Source: Faucicola osloensis_C (GTDB lineage Bacteria; Pseudomonadota; Gammaproteobacteria; Pseudomonadales; Moraxellaceae). Taken from it: 64,000 bases of DNA. The DNA is taken from assembly GCA_019353055.1 (NCBI GenBank), contig JABAHL010000002.1:62001-126000 (forward strand), written 5' to 3'. Below the pieces are notes generated by a model. It saw only the letters and a list, made by a program, of their open reading frames with translations. It ran no database searches and was not told the DNA's origin. How positions within the stretch are numbered: position 1 is the first letter of the stretch; every line of letters starts with the position of its first letter. The position numbers and the translations under genes are program-made. This document shows, one piece after another, positions 51,787 to 60,728 of the stretch.

Positions 51787-54276
51787 ATGACAATAAGCAA
51801 TCATCAAAATATACCCTCGTCAGCAATCAATACGGTAAAACCACCCTATATCACCATGGCGATTTTTGCCATCATAGGCTTTGTATTATTGTTTGGCGGG
51901 ATTTATCTCATTAGTTTGGGGGGCTCGTGGTACTACTTGGTAGCCGGTCTTTGGATATTAGCCACGGCTGTGTTACTTAAAAAACGCGCTGCATTGGCGC
52001 TGTGGCTGTTTGCTGCCTTATTGGTTGTGACAGCGGTATGGTCATTATGGGAAGTGGGCAGCGATTTTTGGGCACTCGCACCTAGACTTGATATTTTAAC
52101 CTTTATGGGGATTTGGCTATGGTTGCCACACATCACCCGCTATGTTAAATCTCATCAGCCAATTAACCAGACGACTCCATCATCAACGCCTAAAGCAACG
52201 TTCTTTGATCATACCTGGCTAAACCCGGTTCGACATGGCTTAGGCTTAGTCATTCTATCAATTTTTGCGTTGATGGGTTATGCCGCTTTTCATGACCCCC
52301 AAGAAATCAATGGTACCATCACCCGTGCGCAGCCTACGCCAAAACCACTGGCAGGCATTGCTCCTGGCGATTGGACCGATTATGGGCGTACGCCTGAAGG
52401 TACGCGCTATTCCCCTTTGACCCAAATCAATGATAGCAATGTCAAAAATCTTAAAGAAGCCTGGACGTTTCGTACTGGCGACTTTAAAACCGCCAATGAT
52501 TCTGGGGAAACCACCAACGAAGTCACCCCGCTTAAAGTCAACAATACCTTATATTTTTGTACCGCGCATCAGTTTTTGATTGCGCTTGACCCTGCCACAG
52601 GTAAACAAAAATGGCGGTTTGATCCGAAACTCAAATCAGACAAAACCTTCCAACATTTGACTTGCCGTGGGGTATCGTATCACGATGACGCCAATGTCAG
52701 TAAAAATGCTGCCAGTTTGCAAGCGCGCCAAACCAAATCGGCGCTTTGCCCGCGTAAAATTATTTTGCCAGTCAATGATGGTCGCTTAGTCGCCGTTAAT
52801 GCCGATACGGGTCAACGTTGTAGCGATTTTGGTACCAATGGTGAAGTCAATCTGCAACAAGATATGCCATACCCATATCCCGGTGGCTACAACCCAACGT
52901 CACCGCCTGTAGTGACAGGTACGACGATTGTCATCGGTGGGTCTGTGACTGACAACCTCTCTACCAAAGAGCCTTCGGGCGTTATCCGTGGCTATGATGT
53001 TAATACGGGTAAATTGATGTGGGTGTTTGACACAGGCGCAGAAGACCCCAATGCCATCCCAGCACCTGGGCAAAAATTTGTACACAACTCGCCAAATGCA
53101 TGGGCACCGCTTGCGTATGATAGCCAAGCCGATGTCGTATATGTGCCTGTCGGTGTTGGTACGCCAGATATTTGGGGTGGTAATCGTGACCGACTACAAG
53201 AGCGTTTTGCCAACTCGGTTGTTGCGCTTAATGGCACCACAGGTAAAGTGCTGTGGAGCTTCCAGACCACGCATCACGATTTGTGGGATATGGACGTACC
53301 GTCGCAGCCAACCATTGCAGAATTGACCGATCAAACGGGCAAAACCACGCCTGTGGTCTATGTCACCACCAAAACGGGCAATGTGTTTGTCCTTGACCGC
53401 CGTACGGGTAAACCTGTGGTACCGGTGACAGAACGCGCCGTGCCGCAAACGGTCAAACGCGGTAACCAAACCAAAGGTGAAAAATACGCTGCCACTCAGC
53501 CATTTTCTGAGTTAAACCTTGCGCCACCAAATCCGCTGCAGGATAAAGATATGTGGGGCGCGACCATGTTTGACCAGCTATATTGCCGTGCGTATTTTAA
53601 ATCACTCAATTACGAGGGTATCTATACGCCACCGTCAGAAAACGGTACCTTGGTTTTCCCAGGCAATTTAGGGGTATTTGAATGGGGCGGTATTTCAGTC
53701 AATCCCGATCGCCAAGTCGCGGTGATGAATCCCTTAGCGTTACCTTTCGTTAGTACTTTGATTCCACAAGATCCTAACCGTCCACAAAAAGAAAAAGGTG
53801 CAGGCACTGAACAAGGCGTCCAGCCTATGTATGGCGCGCCTTATGGTGTTGAAATCAAACCTTTCTTATCACCCGTCGGATTACCTTGTAAACAACCTGG
53901 CTGGGGCTATGTGGCAGGGGTGGACTTGACCACGCATCAAATCGTGTGGAAAAAACGTATCGGTACTATCCGTGATAGCTTGCCAAAACTGATGCAGTTA
54001 CCGCCATTAAAAATCGGTGTACCTGGACTGGGTGGTTCGATTTCGACCGCGGGAAATGTGATGTTTGTCGCGGCGACCCAAGATAATTATATCCGTGCCT
54101 TTAATGTCAGCAACGGCGATAAACTCTGGGAAGCGCGTTTGCCGGCTGGTGGACAAGCCACGCCAATGACTTATGAGATTAATGGCAAACAGTATGTGGT
54201 CATCATGGCAGGCGGGCATGGCTCGTTTGGCACCAAGATGGGTGACTACATGGTTGCCTATGCGTTACCCGATTAG
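51787..54276 (+). CDS. gcd: Membrane-bound PQQ-dependent glucose dehydrogenase
   Basis: Oxidises glucose (or quinate/shikimate in relatives) in the periplasm and passes electrons to ubiquinone. The N-terminus has five membrane helices (about 22-180), then the eight-bladed propeller. Visible conserved sequence: GDWTDYGRTPEGTRYSPLTQI, TPLKVNNTLYFCTAHQFLIALDPATGKQKWRFD, SPPVVTGTTIVIGGSV, TTHHDLWDMDVPSQPT, NLGVFEWGGISVNPDRQ, and the C-terminal GGSISTAGNVMFVAATQDNYIRAF and GGQATPMTY. At 829 residues it is the length of glucose dehydrogenase mGDH (about 800). No PQQ synthesis genes are in the window, so PQQ must come from elsewhere. Strong ribosome binding site. Confidence 0.93.
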   Translation: MTISNHQNIPSSAINTVKPPYITMAIFAIIGFVLLFGGIYLISLGGSWYYLVAGLWILATAVLLKKRAALALWLFAALLVVTAVWSLWEVGSDFWALAPRLDILTFMGIWLWLPHITRYVKSHQPINQTTPSSTPKATFFDHTWLNPVRHGLGLVILSIFALMGYAAFHDPQEINGTITRAQPTPKPLAGIAPGDWTDYGRTPEGTRYSPLTQINDSNVKNLKEAWTFRTGDFKTANDSGETTNEVTPLKVNNTLYFCTAHQFLIALDPATGKQKWRFDPKLKSDKTFQHLTCRGVSYHDDANVSKNAASLQARQTKSALCPRKIILPVNDGRLVAVNADTGQRCSDFGTNGEVNLQQDMPYPYPGGYNPTSPPVVTGTTIVIGGSVTDNLSTKEPSGVIRGYDVNTGKLMWVFDTGAEDPNAIPAPGQKFVHNSPNAWAPLAYDSQADVVYVPVGVGTPDIWGGNRDRLQERFANSVVALNGTTGKVLWSFQTTHHDLWDMDVPSQPTIAELTDQTGKTTPVVYVTTKTGNVFVLDRRTGKPVVPVTERAVPQTVKRGNQTKGEKYAATQPFSELNLAPPNPLQDKDMWGATMFDQLYCRAYFKSLNYEGIYTPPSENGTLVFPGNLGVFEWGGISVNPDRQVAVMNPLALPFVSTLIPQDPNRPQKEKGAGTEQGVQPMYGAPYGVEIKPFLSPVGLPCKQPGWGYVAGVDLTTHQIVWKKRIGTIRDSLPKLMQLPPLKIGVPGLGGSISTAGNVMFVAATQDNYIRAFNVSNGDKLWEARLPAGGQATPMTYEINGKQYVVIMAGGHGSFGTKMGDYMVAYALPD

Positions 54277-54302
54277 TCATTGAGGCTTATTGAGGCTTTA
54301 AG

Positions 54303-54337
54303 AAAACCACGTTAACACCTTAACGTGGTTTTTTTAT
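54303..54337 (+). terminator. Terminator of gcd
   Basis: AAAACCACGTTAA / TTAACGTGGTTTT hairpin with a short loop and T7. Confidence 0.92.
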
Positions 54338-54413
54338 GAGCCTAGATGAAGGGGGAGTGTATTTAGTCATAATTTATATCAGTAATTAAAAAATACTTAA
54401 CGATAGCAATTAC

Positions 54414-55952
54414 TTAACTGGTTTTTTTAAATGCCTCAATCGCCATCGCCCGTGAGATTTTTGTTGGGGTGGCAAGCTTTGGATAGGCGATGTGAGGATT
54501 TTGTGTTAGGTAGGTTTGAAGTTTTTGCTCATCGTTGATGATGTTAGCTGGCACTGTTGCAAGTTCGGGCACCCAGTGTTGGATATAGGTGGCGTCAGGG
54601 TCATGCGTTGCCGCCTGACTAAATGGATTCATGACCCGAAAATAAGGCTGGGCATCGGTACCGACAGACGCTGACCATTGCCATCCGCCATTATTACTGG
54701 CAAAATCACCATCTACCAAATGCTGCATAAAATACGCCTCACCCCAACGCCAATCGATTAACAGGTTTTTACTTAGATACATCGCCACCACCATCCGCAG
54801 CCGATTGTGCATAAAACCTGTGCTGTTGAGACAGCGCATCGCTGCATCTACCAGCGGCACACCGGTGTTACCCTGATACCAGCTTTCAAAGTCGGCTAGG
54901 TCATAGCGCCAAGCCACAGATTCATCGAGTGGGGTCAAAAACGCCTTGCCTTTAACGATATCTGGACGGTTAACCATAACATCATAATAAAAATCGCGCC
55001 AAGCCAGTTCGCTAATCCAGCGCATGATGTCTTTCTCGCTTCCCAGTCCTTGCTGACTGTTCAGCTTTTGCCTGGCTTTGAGATAGCATAATTTGGGCGA
55101 TAGCATACCGATGGCCAAATAGGGTGATAAACGACTGGTCGCACCCAAATTATTATTCAAAGCGGGCACGTCTCTGGCGGTATTGTAATCAGCTATATGT
55201 TTTTTTAAAAAATCATTCAGTCGTGATTGGGCAGCCGCTTCACCGGCAGGGTATAATAATTGTGCTAACTCACTCACGTGATTGAGTTGTTTCTCAAGCG
55301 CACGTGTGGGGGTAAGATAAGTGCGATAAAATGCATCAATCGTTATATGGTCATTGGTATTGGTATTGCGGCTGTCTTTGGCAAGTTGTGTGGTATTTAC
55401 AGCCATGGCAGCAGGGGTGGGCGATAGGGTTAAGCCGCCAGTTTCAATCATCGCAAGCCAACGCTTGTAAAAAGGAGTAAAGACTTTGTACGGCATACCT
55501 TTGTCGGTGACGATACGCTGAGGGGCAATCACTTGACTATCATCAAACCATTGGGTAACTATGCCTAACGACTGCGCCTGCTGGGCGATATACTGATCGC
55601 GGGCAACTTCATTAACTGGGTATTCCAGATTGGCAAATAAATGGCTAATAGAAAGCTGCTGACAAAGCTCAAGTACATCCGTTGCCTGCAAGGCAAAATC
55701 ATCCACCACTCTAACGATGGTACCAATATTTAACTGAGATAAGCTCTGCTCAAGTGCGCGGATTTGCCGCAGTATCAAGTCAATTTGCCACAGCGATTTG
55801 CGGTGGTATTGCCATTGCTTGGGTGTTAAATAAACCACGGCTACGACGCCAGCATGGTTTTGCCGTGCATGCTCACAGCAAGCCGCAAAAGCGGTATTGT
55901 CAACGGTGCGCAAATCTTGGCGAAACCACATCAAGTTCGTTTTGCTGCTCAT
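54414..55952 (-). CDS. phrB: Deoxyribodipyrimidine photolyase (class I CPD)
   Basis: Repairs UV-made cyclobutane pyrimidine dimers with light energy through FADH-. The N-terminal antenna-binding domain starts LMWFRQDLRTVDNTAF. The C-terminal FAD domain has LSPYLAIGMLSPK, WISELAWRDFYYDVM, PLVDAAMRCLNSTGFMHNRLRMV, WRWGEAYFMQHLVDGDFASNNGGWQW (conserved photolyase core with Asp and Trp residues) and FRVMNPFSQA. Length 512, against 472 in E. coli. Divergent from the small DUF2256 gene 240 bp away. Confidence 0.95.
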   Translation of the reverse strand: MSSKTNLMWFRQDLRTVDNTAFAACCEHARQNHAGVVAVVYLTPKQWQYHRKSLWQIDLILRQIRALEQSLSQLNIGTIVRVVDDFALQATDVLELCQQLSISHLFANLEYPVNEVARDQYIAQQAQSLGIVTQWFDDSQVIAPQRIVTDKGMPYKVFTPFYKRWLAMIETGGLTLSPTPAAMAVNTTQLAKDSRNTNTNDHITIDAFYRTYLTPTRALEKQLNHVSELAQLLYPAGEAAAQSRLNDFLKKHIADYNTARDVPALNNNLGATSRLSPYLAIGMLSPKLCYLKARQKLNSQQGLGSEKDIMRWISELAWRDFYYDVMVNRPDIVKGKAFLTPLDESVAWRYDLADFESWYQGNTGVPLVDAAMRCLNSTGFMHNRLRMVVAMYLSKNLLIDWRWGEAYFMQHLVDGDFASNNGGWQWSASVGTDAQPYFRVMNPFSQAATHDPDATYIQHWVPELATVPANIINDEQKLQTYLTQNPHIAYPKLATPTKISRAMAIEAFKKTS

Positions 55953-56190
55953 TATCTTTACCCCAATACAGAAATTTATCGTTAGGGTATTATGTCAACA
56001 AAGGCTTGGCTTCCCAAGACATTTTTTCAGGATTATTGCGCTATCATAACGGTAAAACACCACTCATGCCGTTGCAAAAATGTGCAATGATCCACATAAA
56101 AAGTCAACTAAACTAGTCTAGATAATGGATAGCTCATAGATGTACGCGCTTTAAATAGCCAGCGATTAAGTAAATCTATAAAAAGGTATA

Positions 56191-56361
56191 ATGAAAAATT
56201 CTAATAAAACCGTTAAAAAATCTAATTTACCGAGCAAAATCTGCCCAGTGTGTCAGCGTCCATTTACATGGCGAAAAAAATGGGAAAAAGACTGGGTGAA
56301 TGTCATTTATTGCTCAAAGCGCTGTCAAGGTAATAGCCGTAGCAGTAAATTAAAAAAATAA
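56191..56361 (+). CDS. DUF2256 zinc-finger protein
   Basis: A 56-residue protein, easily overlooked because of its size. It has the DUF2256 pattern: a basic Lys/Asn/Ser N-terminus, then CPVCQRPFTWRKKWEKDW, then YCSKRCQ, which gives four Cys in a Cys2-Cys2 arrangement likely to bind zinc. AAAAAGGT precedes ATG 56191. DUF2256 genes are often found beside or fused to photolyase/cryptochrome genes, and here it lies divergent from phrB. The function is not known; a role in nucleic acid binding is inference from its basic charge and zinc motif. Confidence 0.85.
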   Translation: MKNSNKTVKKSNLPSKICPVCQRPFTWRKKWEKDWVNVIYCSKRCQGNSRSSKLKK

Positions 56362-56494
56362 CGCTAAAAACTCATTAATGACAGGTGTACCCAAAATCAA
56401 ATAGCAAACTAACTATTTGATTTATGGCACAATTATATTAAGATGGCAATGTCATCTTCAGTCATTAAAGCGTGCATCAAGCGATTTCCCTGTT

Positions 56495-57619
56495 ATGATA
56501 TCTACATCATCATCCGATAACAAATCGTCAAAACTATATATTAGGATAGTGGTGGTCGGCATCGTTACCGCGTTGCATGGGCTGCTACTATATCTATTTT
56601 TTCAGTACCAAACTCCATTAAAGATCAAACCGCAAACCACACAGCCGCTCGAAATTAGCTTTATCCAGCTGAAGCCTCAACACCCCTCGCAGATATACCA
56701 TTCGCAGCCGCCTGTGGTTATCCATCATGTAGACCCTGCCAAACAAGCTTATCCTAGCGATAACACACAAGCGGCTGATATTAAGGAAAAACCGTTCCCA
56801 ACACCAAACCCTACACCCGCTAAACTGGTGAATGACCAAGCAAAAAATAGTAGCCAAAAGCCAATCGAACTCAGACCAACGATAGATAATTCGACTAACC
56901 AAAAAAAAGCCAGTCAACCTAAAACTTCGTTATCTAAAGCAAGTCAAAGCCAAACTCAACCCCAAAAAAAATCACAAGATATTTCTAGCCAGCAATTAAT
57001 GAACACGCGTGAAAATAACGCCCACTATGAACAACAGCAAGCGGCGCAAATAGAACGCAACATAAGTTCAAATAATAGCCAATCTCTTGCTCAGTCCAAC
57101 TCAGCTACTATCAAATCAGCTACTACCAACCAAAGCCATACCAATGCCGATGATGCTTTAAAACCTATAACTCACGATGAGCGTGCTAAATCATCTGCTA
57201 AATCATCTAAAGACTCGATGCGCCCTCAAATAAAAAAAACGCCAAATCAGCCCGTTAGCCCAGTTATTCCAGCTATCCCCGCTGTCCCCGCTGTTAATTC
57301 GTCACCAAAACCAGCAACACCCATCACCTTTGGCAATGCGGAGGCAAGTTGGCAGAAAAAACCTAACACACAGTTACTACCCAATTTATCCCGTATTGTG
57401 ACAACAAAGCGGTTATCAAGCCTGCAAGTAAAACTCAATGTCAATGCCCAAGGCAGTGTGGAAAAATGCAGGATTACGCAAACATCGGGTGATCAAGAGG
57501 TGGATAAATTTATTTGCCAACAAGTGCAAAAAGCCAAACTTTACCCAAGAAAAGCCAATGGCGTCACGGTACCAAGTATTGGCAATCTCACCATAGCACT
57601 GACCAATCTTGCAAATTAA
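56495..57619 (+). CDS. TonB-family energy transducer
   Basis: Carries proton-motive energy from ExbB/ExbD to outer-membrane receptors. A short cytosolic start is followed by one membrane helix (about 20-38 from ATG 56495, IVVVGIVTALHGLLLYLFF, with the conserved His of TonB). A very long Pro/Ser/Gln/Asn/Lys-rich periplasmic spacer (about 50-290) ends in the C-terminal TonB domain (about 305-375, LSSLQVKLNVNAQGSVEKCRITQTSGDQEVDKF, LYPRKANGVTVPS). The start is uncertain: ATG 56495 has a weak ribosome binding site, and TTG 56417 is in frame. No exbBD is adjacent. The two Cys in the terminal domain could form a disulfide. Confidence 0.85.
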   Translation: MISTSSSDNKSSKLYIRIVVVGIVTALHGLLLYLFFQYQTPLKIKPQTTQPLEISFIQLKPQHPSQIYHSQPPVVIHHVDPAKQAYPSDNTQAADIKEKPFPTPNPTPAKLVNDQAKNSSQKPIELRPTIDNSTNQKKASQPKTSLSKASQSQTQPQKKSQDISSQQLMNTRENNAHYEQQQAAQIERNISSNNSQSLAQSNSATIKSATTNQSHTNADDALKPITHDERAKSSAKSSKDSMRPQIKKTPNQPVSPVIPAIPAVPAVNSSPKPATPITFGNAEASWQKKPNTQLLPNLSRIVTTKRLSSLQVKLNVNAQGSVEKCRITQTSGDQEVDKFICQQVQKAKLYPRKANGVTVPSIGNLTIALTNLAN

Positions 57620-57702
57620 ACCATACGATATGTTGTTGAAGCGGTACCTATGTGATAGTCCTGAAGGGCTTACTTTGTCAACAATTGATTAACTAAACAC
57701 AT

Positions 57703-57733
57703 AAAAAGCCAACCTGATGAACAGATTGGCTTT
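57703..57733 (-). terminator. Terminator of the FadL-type gene
   Basis: Minus-strand AAAGCCAATCTG / CAGGTTGGCTTT hairpin, loop TTCAT, then TTTTTATG. It lies between tonB and the convergent porin gene and may act on both. Confidence 0.8.
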
Positions 57734-57752
57734 CATGTTATTGAAAGTTAGC

Positions 57753-59267
57753 TTATTTCTTTTGGTAAGATAAACGTACGCCGTATACCCAGCCATCATT
57801 GTCTTGGAAATCGCCAACAATGCTACCATCGGGTAGTTTCGCTTTGGCATCACCAAACATTAAGTATTTAACGCCGCCTGAAATAGCCCATTCAGGTGTC
57901 AAATTGTATTTTGCTCCTAAGCCCACATTCCAGTTACCCTCCACAGGTCCTAGAGAAGTGATGGGATTGCCTGCACCTGAGTCATAACCCACAGCGCCCG
58001 AAATTGCTAATTGTGGCGATAATTTCTTACCTAGACCGACTTCAGCAGTCCAAGCGTCATCGTCATAAGAAACTAAATTTAAACCACTTGCGCTACCATA
58101 GATTTTTGGTTTGATCGCAAAATCGCTCCAAGGTACCCAACGTGCTTTTGCAGTTAAAAGGGTTGTTGGATTGATACCTGTTTGGAAATCTAAGTTAACA
58201 GATTTTGGCGTGGTGATAGTAATTTCATTAGTGCCGACACCCGCCGCACCAAGTGCAGGAAGATTTTCCGTCATATTGACGTCGTGGTCAATTTCAGAGC
58301 GATAAGTTAACGCGGCTTTGAGGGCAATTTCAGGTTTTAAATAAGCAATACCAGCCATCCAGCCATAAGCCGTATCACGCGTGATATTTGCATCATAGCC
58401 AGAGGCGGTTTTATAAGCGTTACCACGTAAATGGACATCACCTTCTAAACGCTGAATCGTAGGACCACCATAGATTTGAATGTTTTTCTTTTCACCCAGT
58501 TTTACCCCCAACAGTCCTGTGAAATTTTGGCTGCTGATAGAAACGTTGGTGGCACCTGTGACTTTAGATAAATTTTGTGAAGCCGCTTGTGCGGTAGATA
58601 AAGTCTTAACTGCTTGGTTACCAGCCGCAACTTGGGTAGTACCTGCAGCAATCCCTTGTTGAAGTGCAGTAATTTGTGGCGTTAAAACAGGCGCTAATGC
58701 AGGGTTAGCAGCCAAAGCGGCTTGAGCTCTCGCTAATTGATCATTTGCTGCATCTAATCGCGCTTGCCCCGCAGTAACTTGATTTTGGATGGTTGAGATA
58801 GCGGTTTGTAGTTCTGTGGCATTGGTAACAGGGAGCGCAATACCTGCACTTTGCAATCCCGCTGCGGCCTGCGCATAGATACCATTTACTATAGAAGTTG
58901 GTGCGCCAACAAAGTTATTATCGCCAGAAAACTCAACATCTGCGCCCCAAGGTTGATCAAAAAATGCCCCTACGCTGATGGTATCATTGACATCGGCTTT
59001 TGCGCCAAAATTTAAAAACTGGTAATCCTCTGCCATATCAGGGACATTGCGACCAGCGGTAAAGTTTGCGTCAGTTGTCGCAACTTTTGCGTTATCTTTA
59101 CCCTCGATTGTTGGATCAATAGTAATGTGCTCAACATAGGCAAAAGTACCTTGCTCGGTAAAAGCCCAGCTTGGTTGGGTAGAGCGGTCTAGACCGGCGG
59201 CATTTGCGATAGAAACAGTAGAAAGCGTAGCAACGGCTAGCGCAAGAGAAGAAATTTTAAATGACAT
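57753..59267 (-). CDS. fadL: FadL-family outer-membrane transport protein
   Basis: A 14-stranded outer-membrane barrel for uptake of long-chain fatty acids or other hydrophobic compounds. Signal peptide: residues 1-23, cleavage after NAA. The mature N-terminus GLDRSTQPSWAFTEQGTFAYVEH corresponds to the hatch region. The C-terminal strand ends GVRLSYQKK; terminal beta strands alternate as expected (WNVGLGAKYNLTPEWAISGGVKYLMFGD). An insertion of about 95 residues (about 135-230) is Ala/Gln-rich and strongly helical (ISTIQNQVTAGQARLDAANDQ, then repeats of QALA...), which should stand out of the barrel as a coiled coil. Length 504, against 446 for E. coli FadL. Confidence 0.9.
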   Translation of the reverse strand: MSFKISSLALAVATLSTVSIANAAGLDRSTQPSWAFTEQGTFAYVEHITIDPTIEGKDNAKVATTDANFTAGRNVPDMAEDYQFLNFGAKADVNDTISVGAFFDQPWGADVEFSGDNNFVGAPTSIVNGIYAQAAAGLQSAGIALPVTNATELQTAISTIQNQVTAGQARLDAANDQLARAQAALAANPALAPVLTPQITALQQGIAAGTTQVAAGNQAVKTLSTAQAASQNLSKVTGATNVSISSQNFTGLLGVKLGEKKNIQIYGGPTIQRLEGDVHLRGNAYKTASGYDANITRDTAYGWMAGIAYLKPEIALKAALTYRSEIDHDVNMTENLPALGAAGVGTNEITITTPKSVNLDFQTGINPTTLLTAKARWVPWSDFAIKPKIYGSASGLNLVSYDDDAWTAEVGLGKKLSPQLAISGAVGYDSGAGNPITSLGPVEGNWNVGLGAKYNLTPEWAISGGVKYLMFGDAKAKLPDGSIVGDFQDNDGWVYGVRLSYQKK

Positions 59268-59446
59268 GTGAAGCTCCCTGTTTGATTTTAATCATTACGT
59301 CTAACAGCTAATTTAATAAAAACTTATCAGTAAATTAAAATTGACGTAATACCTTCCTTTGGTTAGGTAAAGAATAATCAAAATTTTAACAATTGACAAC
59401 CATAGAATCACATTTTTGTAAGAATTTATTGACCTGAGCAGTCACG

Positions 59447-59490
59447 AAAAAAAGAGGATGTTAACTCATTGAGTTAAAACCCTCTTTTTA
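59447..59490 (-). terminator. Terminator of infA
   Basis: Minus-strand AAAAAGAGGGTTTTAACTC / GAGTTAACATCCTCTTTT hairpin with two mismatches, loop AAT, then a T run. Confidence 0.85.
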
Positions 59491-59512
59491 CTAACTATAT
59501 CCAACTAAACAA

Positions 59513-59734
59513 CTATCGACCGCGGTAAGTAATACGTCCTTTCGATAAGTCGTAAGGTGTCATTTCAACTTTAACCTTATCGCCTGTTAAGATACGAATA
59601 TAGTTTTTACGCATTTTTCCAGAAATATGCGCAATAATTTCATGCCCATTTTCTAAACGCACTTTAAATAATGTGTTAGGTAAAGTATCGACCACTTCGC
59701 CTTCAAATTCAATTACATCGTCTTTTTTTGCCAT
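59513..59734 (-). CDS. infA: Translation initiation factor IF-1
   Basis: A single OB-fold S1 protein of 73 residues that occupies the ribosomal A site during initiation. Typical sequence: MAKKDDVIEFEGEVVDTLPN, FKVRLENGHEIIAHISGKMRKNYIRI, GDKVKVEMTPYDLSKGRITYR. Length and sequence match the family closely. It is monocistronic, ended by a strong terminator. Confidence 0.98.
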   Translation of the reverse strand: MAKKDDVIEFEGEVVDTLPNTLFKVRLENGHEIIAHISGKMRKNYIRILTGDKVKVEMTPYDLSKGRITYRGR

Positions 59735-59861
59735 AATACCTATATCTATGAGTCAAATGTATAAATGCAGATTATACGCTGATGCGTGTGTTATCGCAAC
59801 TTTTAAGCCCTAAATCAATTAATTGAAAAAAACAGCTGAAAGATTTGCGCGAATCGCGCCC

Positions 59862-60668
59862 TTATTCAGCCAAATTTAGCCAAATAGGGGAGAGCCTTGT
59901 TACCGGCAACAGTGATTGAAATTGGGGTGGATACAGCGCATTGATAAAGTACAGCCCATCGGCAGCGGCGGTTGCTGCCGCAAGTGAGCGGTTTTTGCTC
60001 AGCAGCAATGCTTCAATCCATGCGACTGGCTTTTCACCGCGCCCAATTTCAAACAACGTACCCATAATATTTCGCACCATGTGGTGCAAAAAACCATCGG
60101 CTTGGATATCCAGTACCAACAGTTCACCATACTGAATCAATTTAGCAAAATGGACATGGCGCACAGGCTGATTAGATTGGCAGGAAGCGGCACGAAAACT
60201 GGTAAAATCATGAGTGCCTTCCAGATAGGTCGCTGCCTGCTGCATCAGTTGGACATTGAGTGGGGCGTATTCATGGGTAATTTGCTGATTGAGTATCGCA
60301 GGTCGAAAGGGGTGGTTGAGGGTAATATAGCGGTAGCGTCGAGCAATGGCAGAAAAGCGCGCATGAAACTCAGCAGGCATCAGCTGTATCCAGCGCACCG
60401 CGATATCATCAGGTAGTAGAGAATTTGCGGCACGCAGCCAATTATAAGGCTGACGCGTGGCACTGGTTTGAAAATGAGCAATCATATTTGACGCATGGAC
60501 GCCGGCATCAGTACGACCCGCAGCGATGACTTCTATGGGTTCATTGGCTATCTTTGATAACGCTGCTTCAACATGCTGCTGAATACTATCAACTTCTTGT
60601 TGTCGTTGCCAGCCGCGATAGCGAGTACCAATAAATTCAATGCTGATCGCATAAGTATTTACAGTCAT
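59862..60668 (-). CDS. truA: tRNA pseudouridine synthase A
   Basis: Makes pseudouridine at positions 38-40 of tRNA anticodon stems. The catalytic Asp is in AAGRTDAGVHASNM (about residue 52). Other conserved parts are the start YAISIEFIGTRYRGWQRQQ, RFSAIARRYRYI, GTHDFTSFRAASCQS and GFLHHMVRNIMGTLFEIGRG. Length 268, as E. coli (270). It is 61 bp downstream of the asparaginase gene on the same strand and may be in the same unit. Confidence 0.96.
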   Translation of the reverse strand: MTVNTYAISIEFIGTRYRGWQRQQEVDSIQQHVEAALSKIANEPIEVIAAGRTDAGVHASNMIAHFQTSATRQPYNWLRAANSLLPDDIAVRWIQLMPAEFHARFSAIARRYRYITLNHPFRPAILNQQITHEYAPLNVQLMQQAATYLEGTHDFTSFRAASCQSNQPVRHVHFAKLIQYGELLVLDIQADGFLHHMVRNIMGTLFEIGRGEKPVAWIEALLLSKNRSLAAATAAADGLYFINALYPPQFQSLLPVTRLSPIWLNLAE

Positions 60669-60728
60669 AAAAAAGCCAATTTTGCCAAAACATAAGATAA
60701 AAAGCCTAGTATAACAACTAATCAGTTA

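Noticed and set aside
51635..51826. Minus-strand open frame overlapping the gcd start
   Set aside because: It runs antisense into gcd, has a strong AT bias and no start signals.
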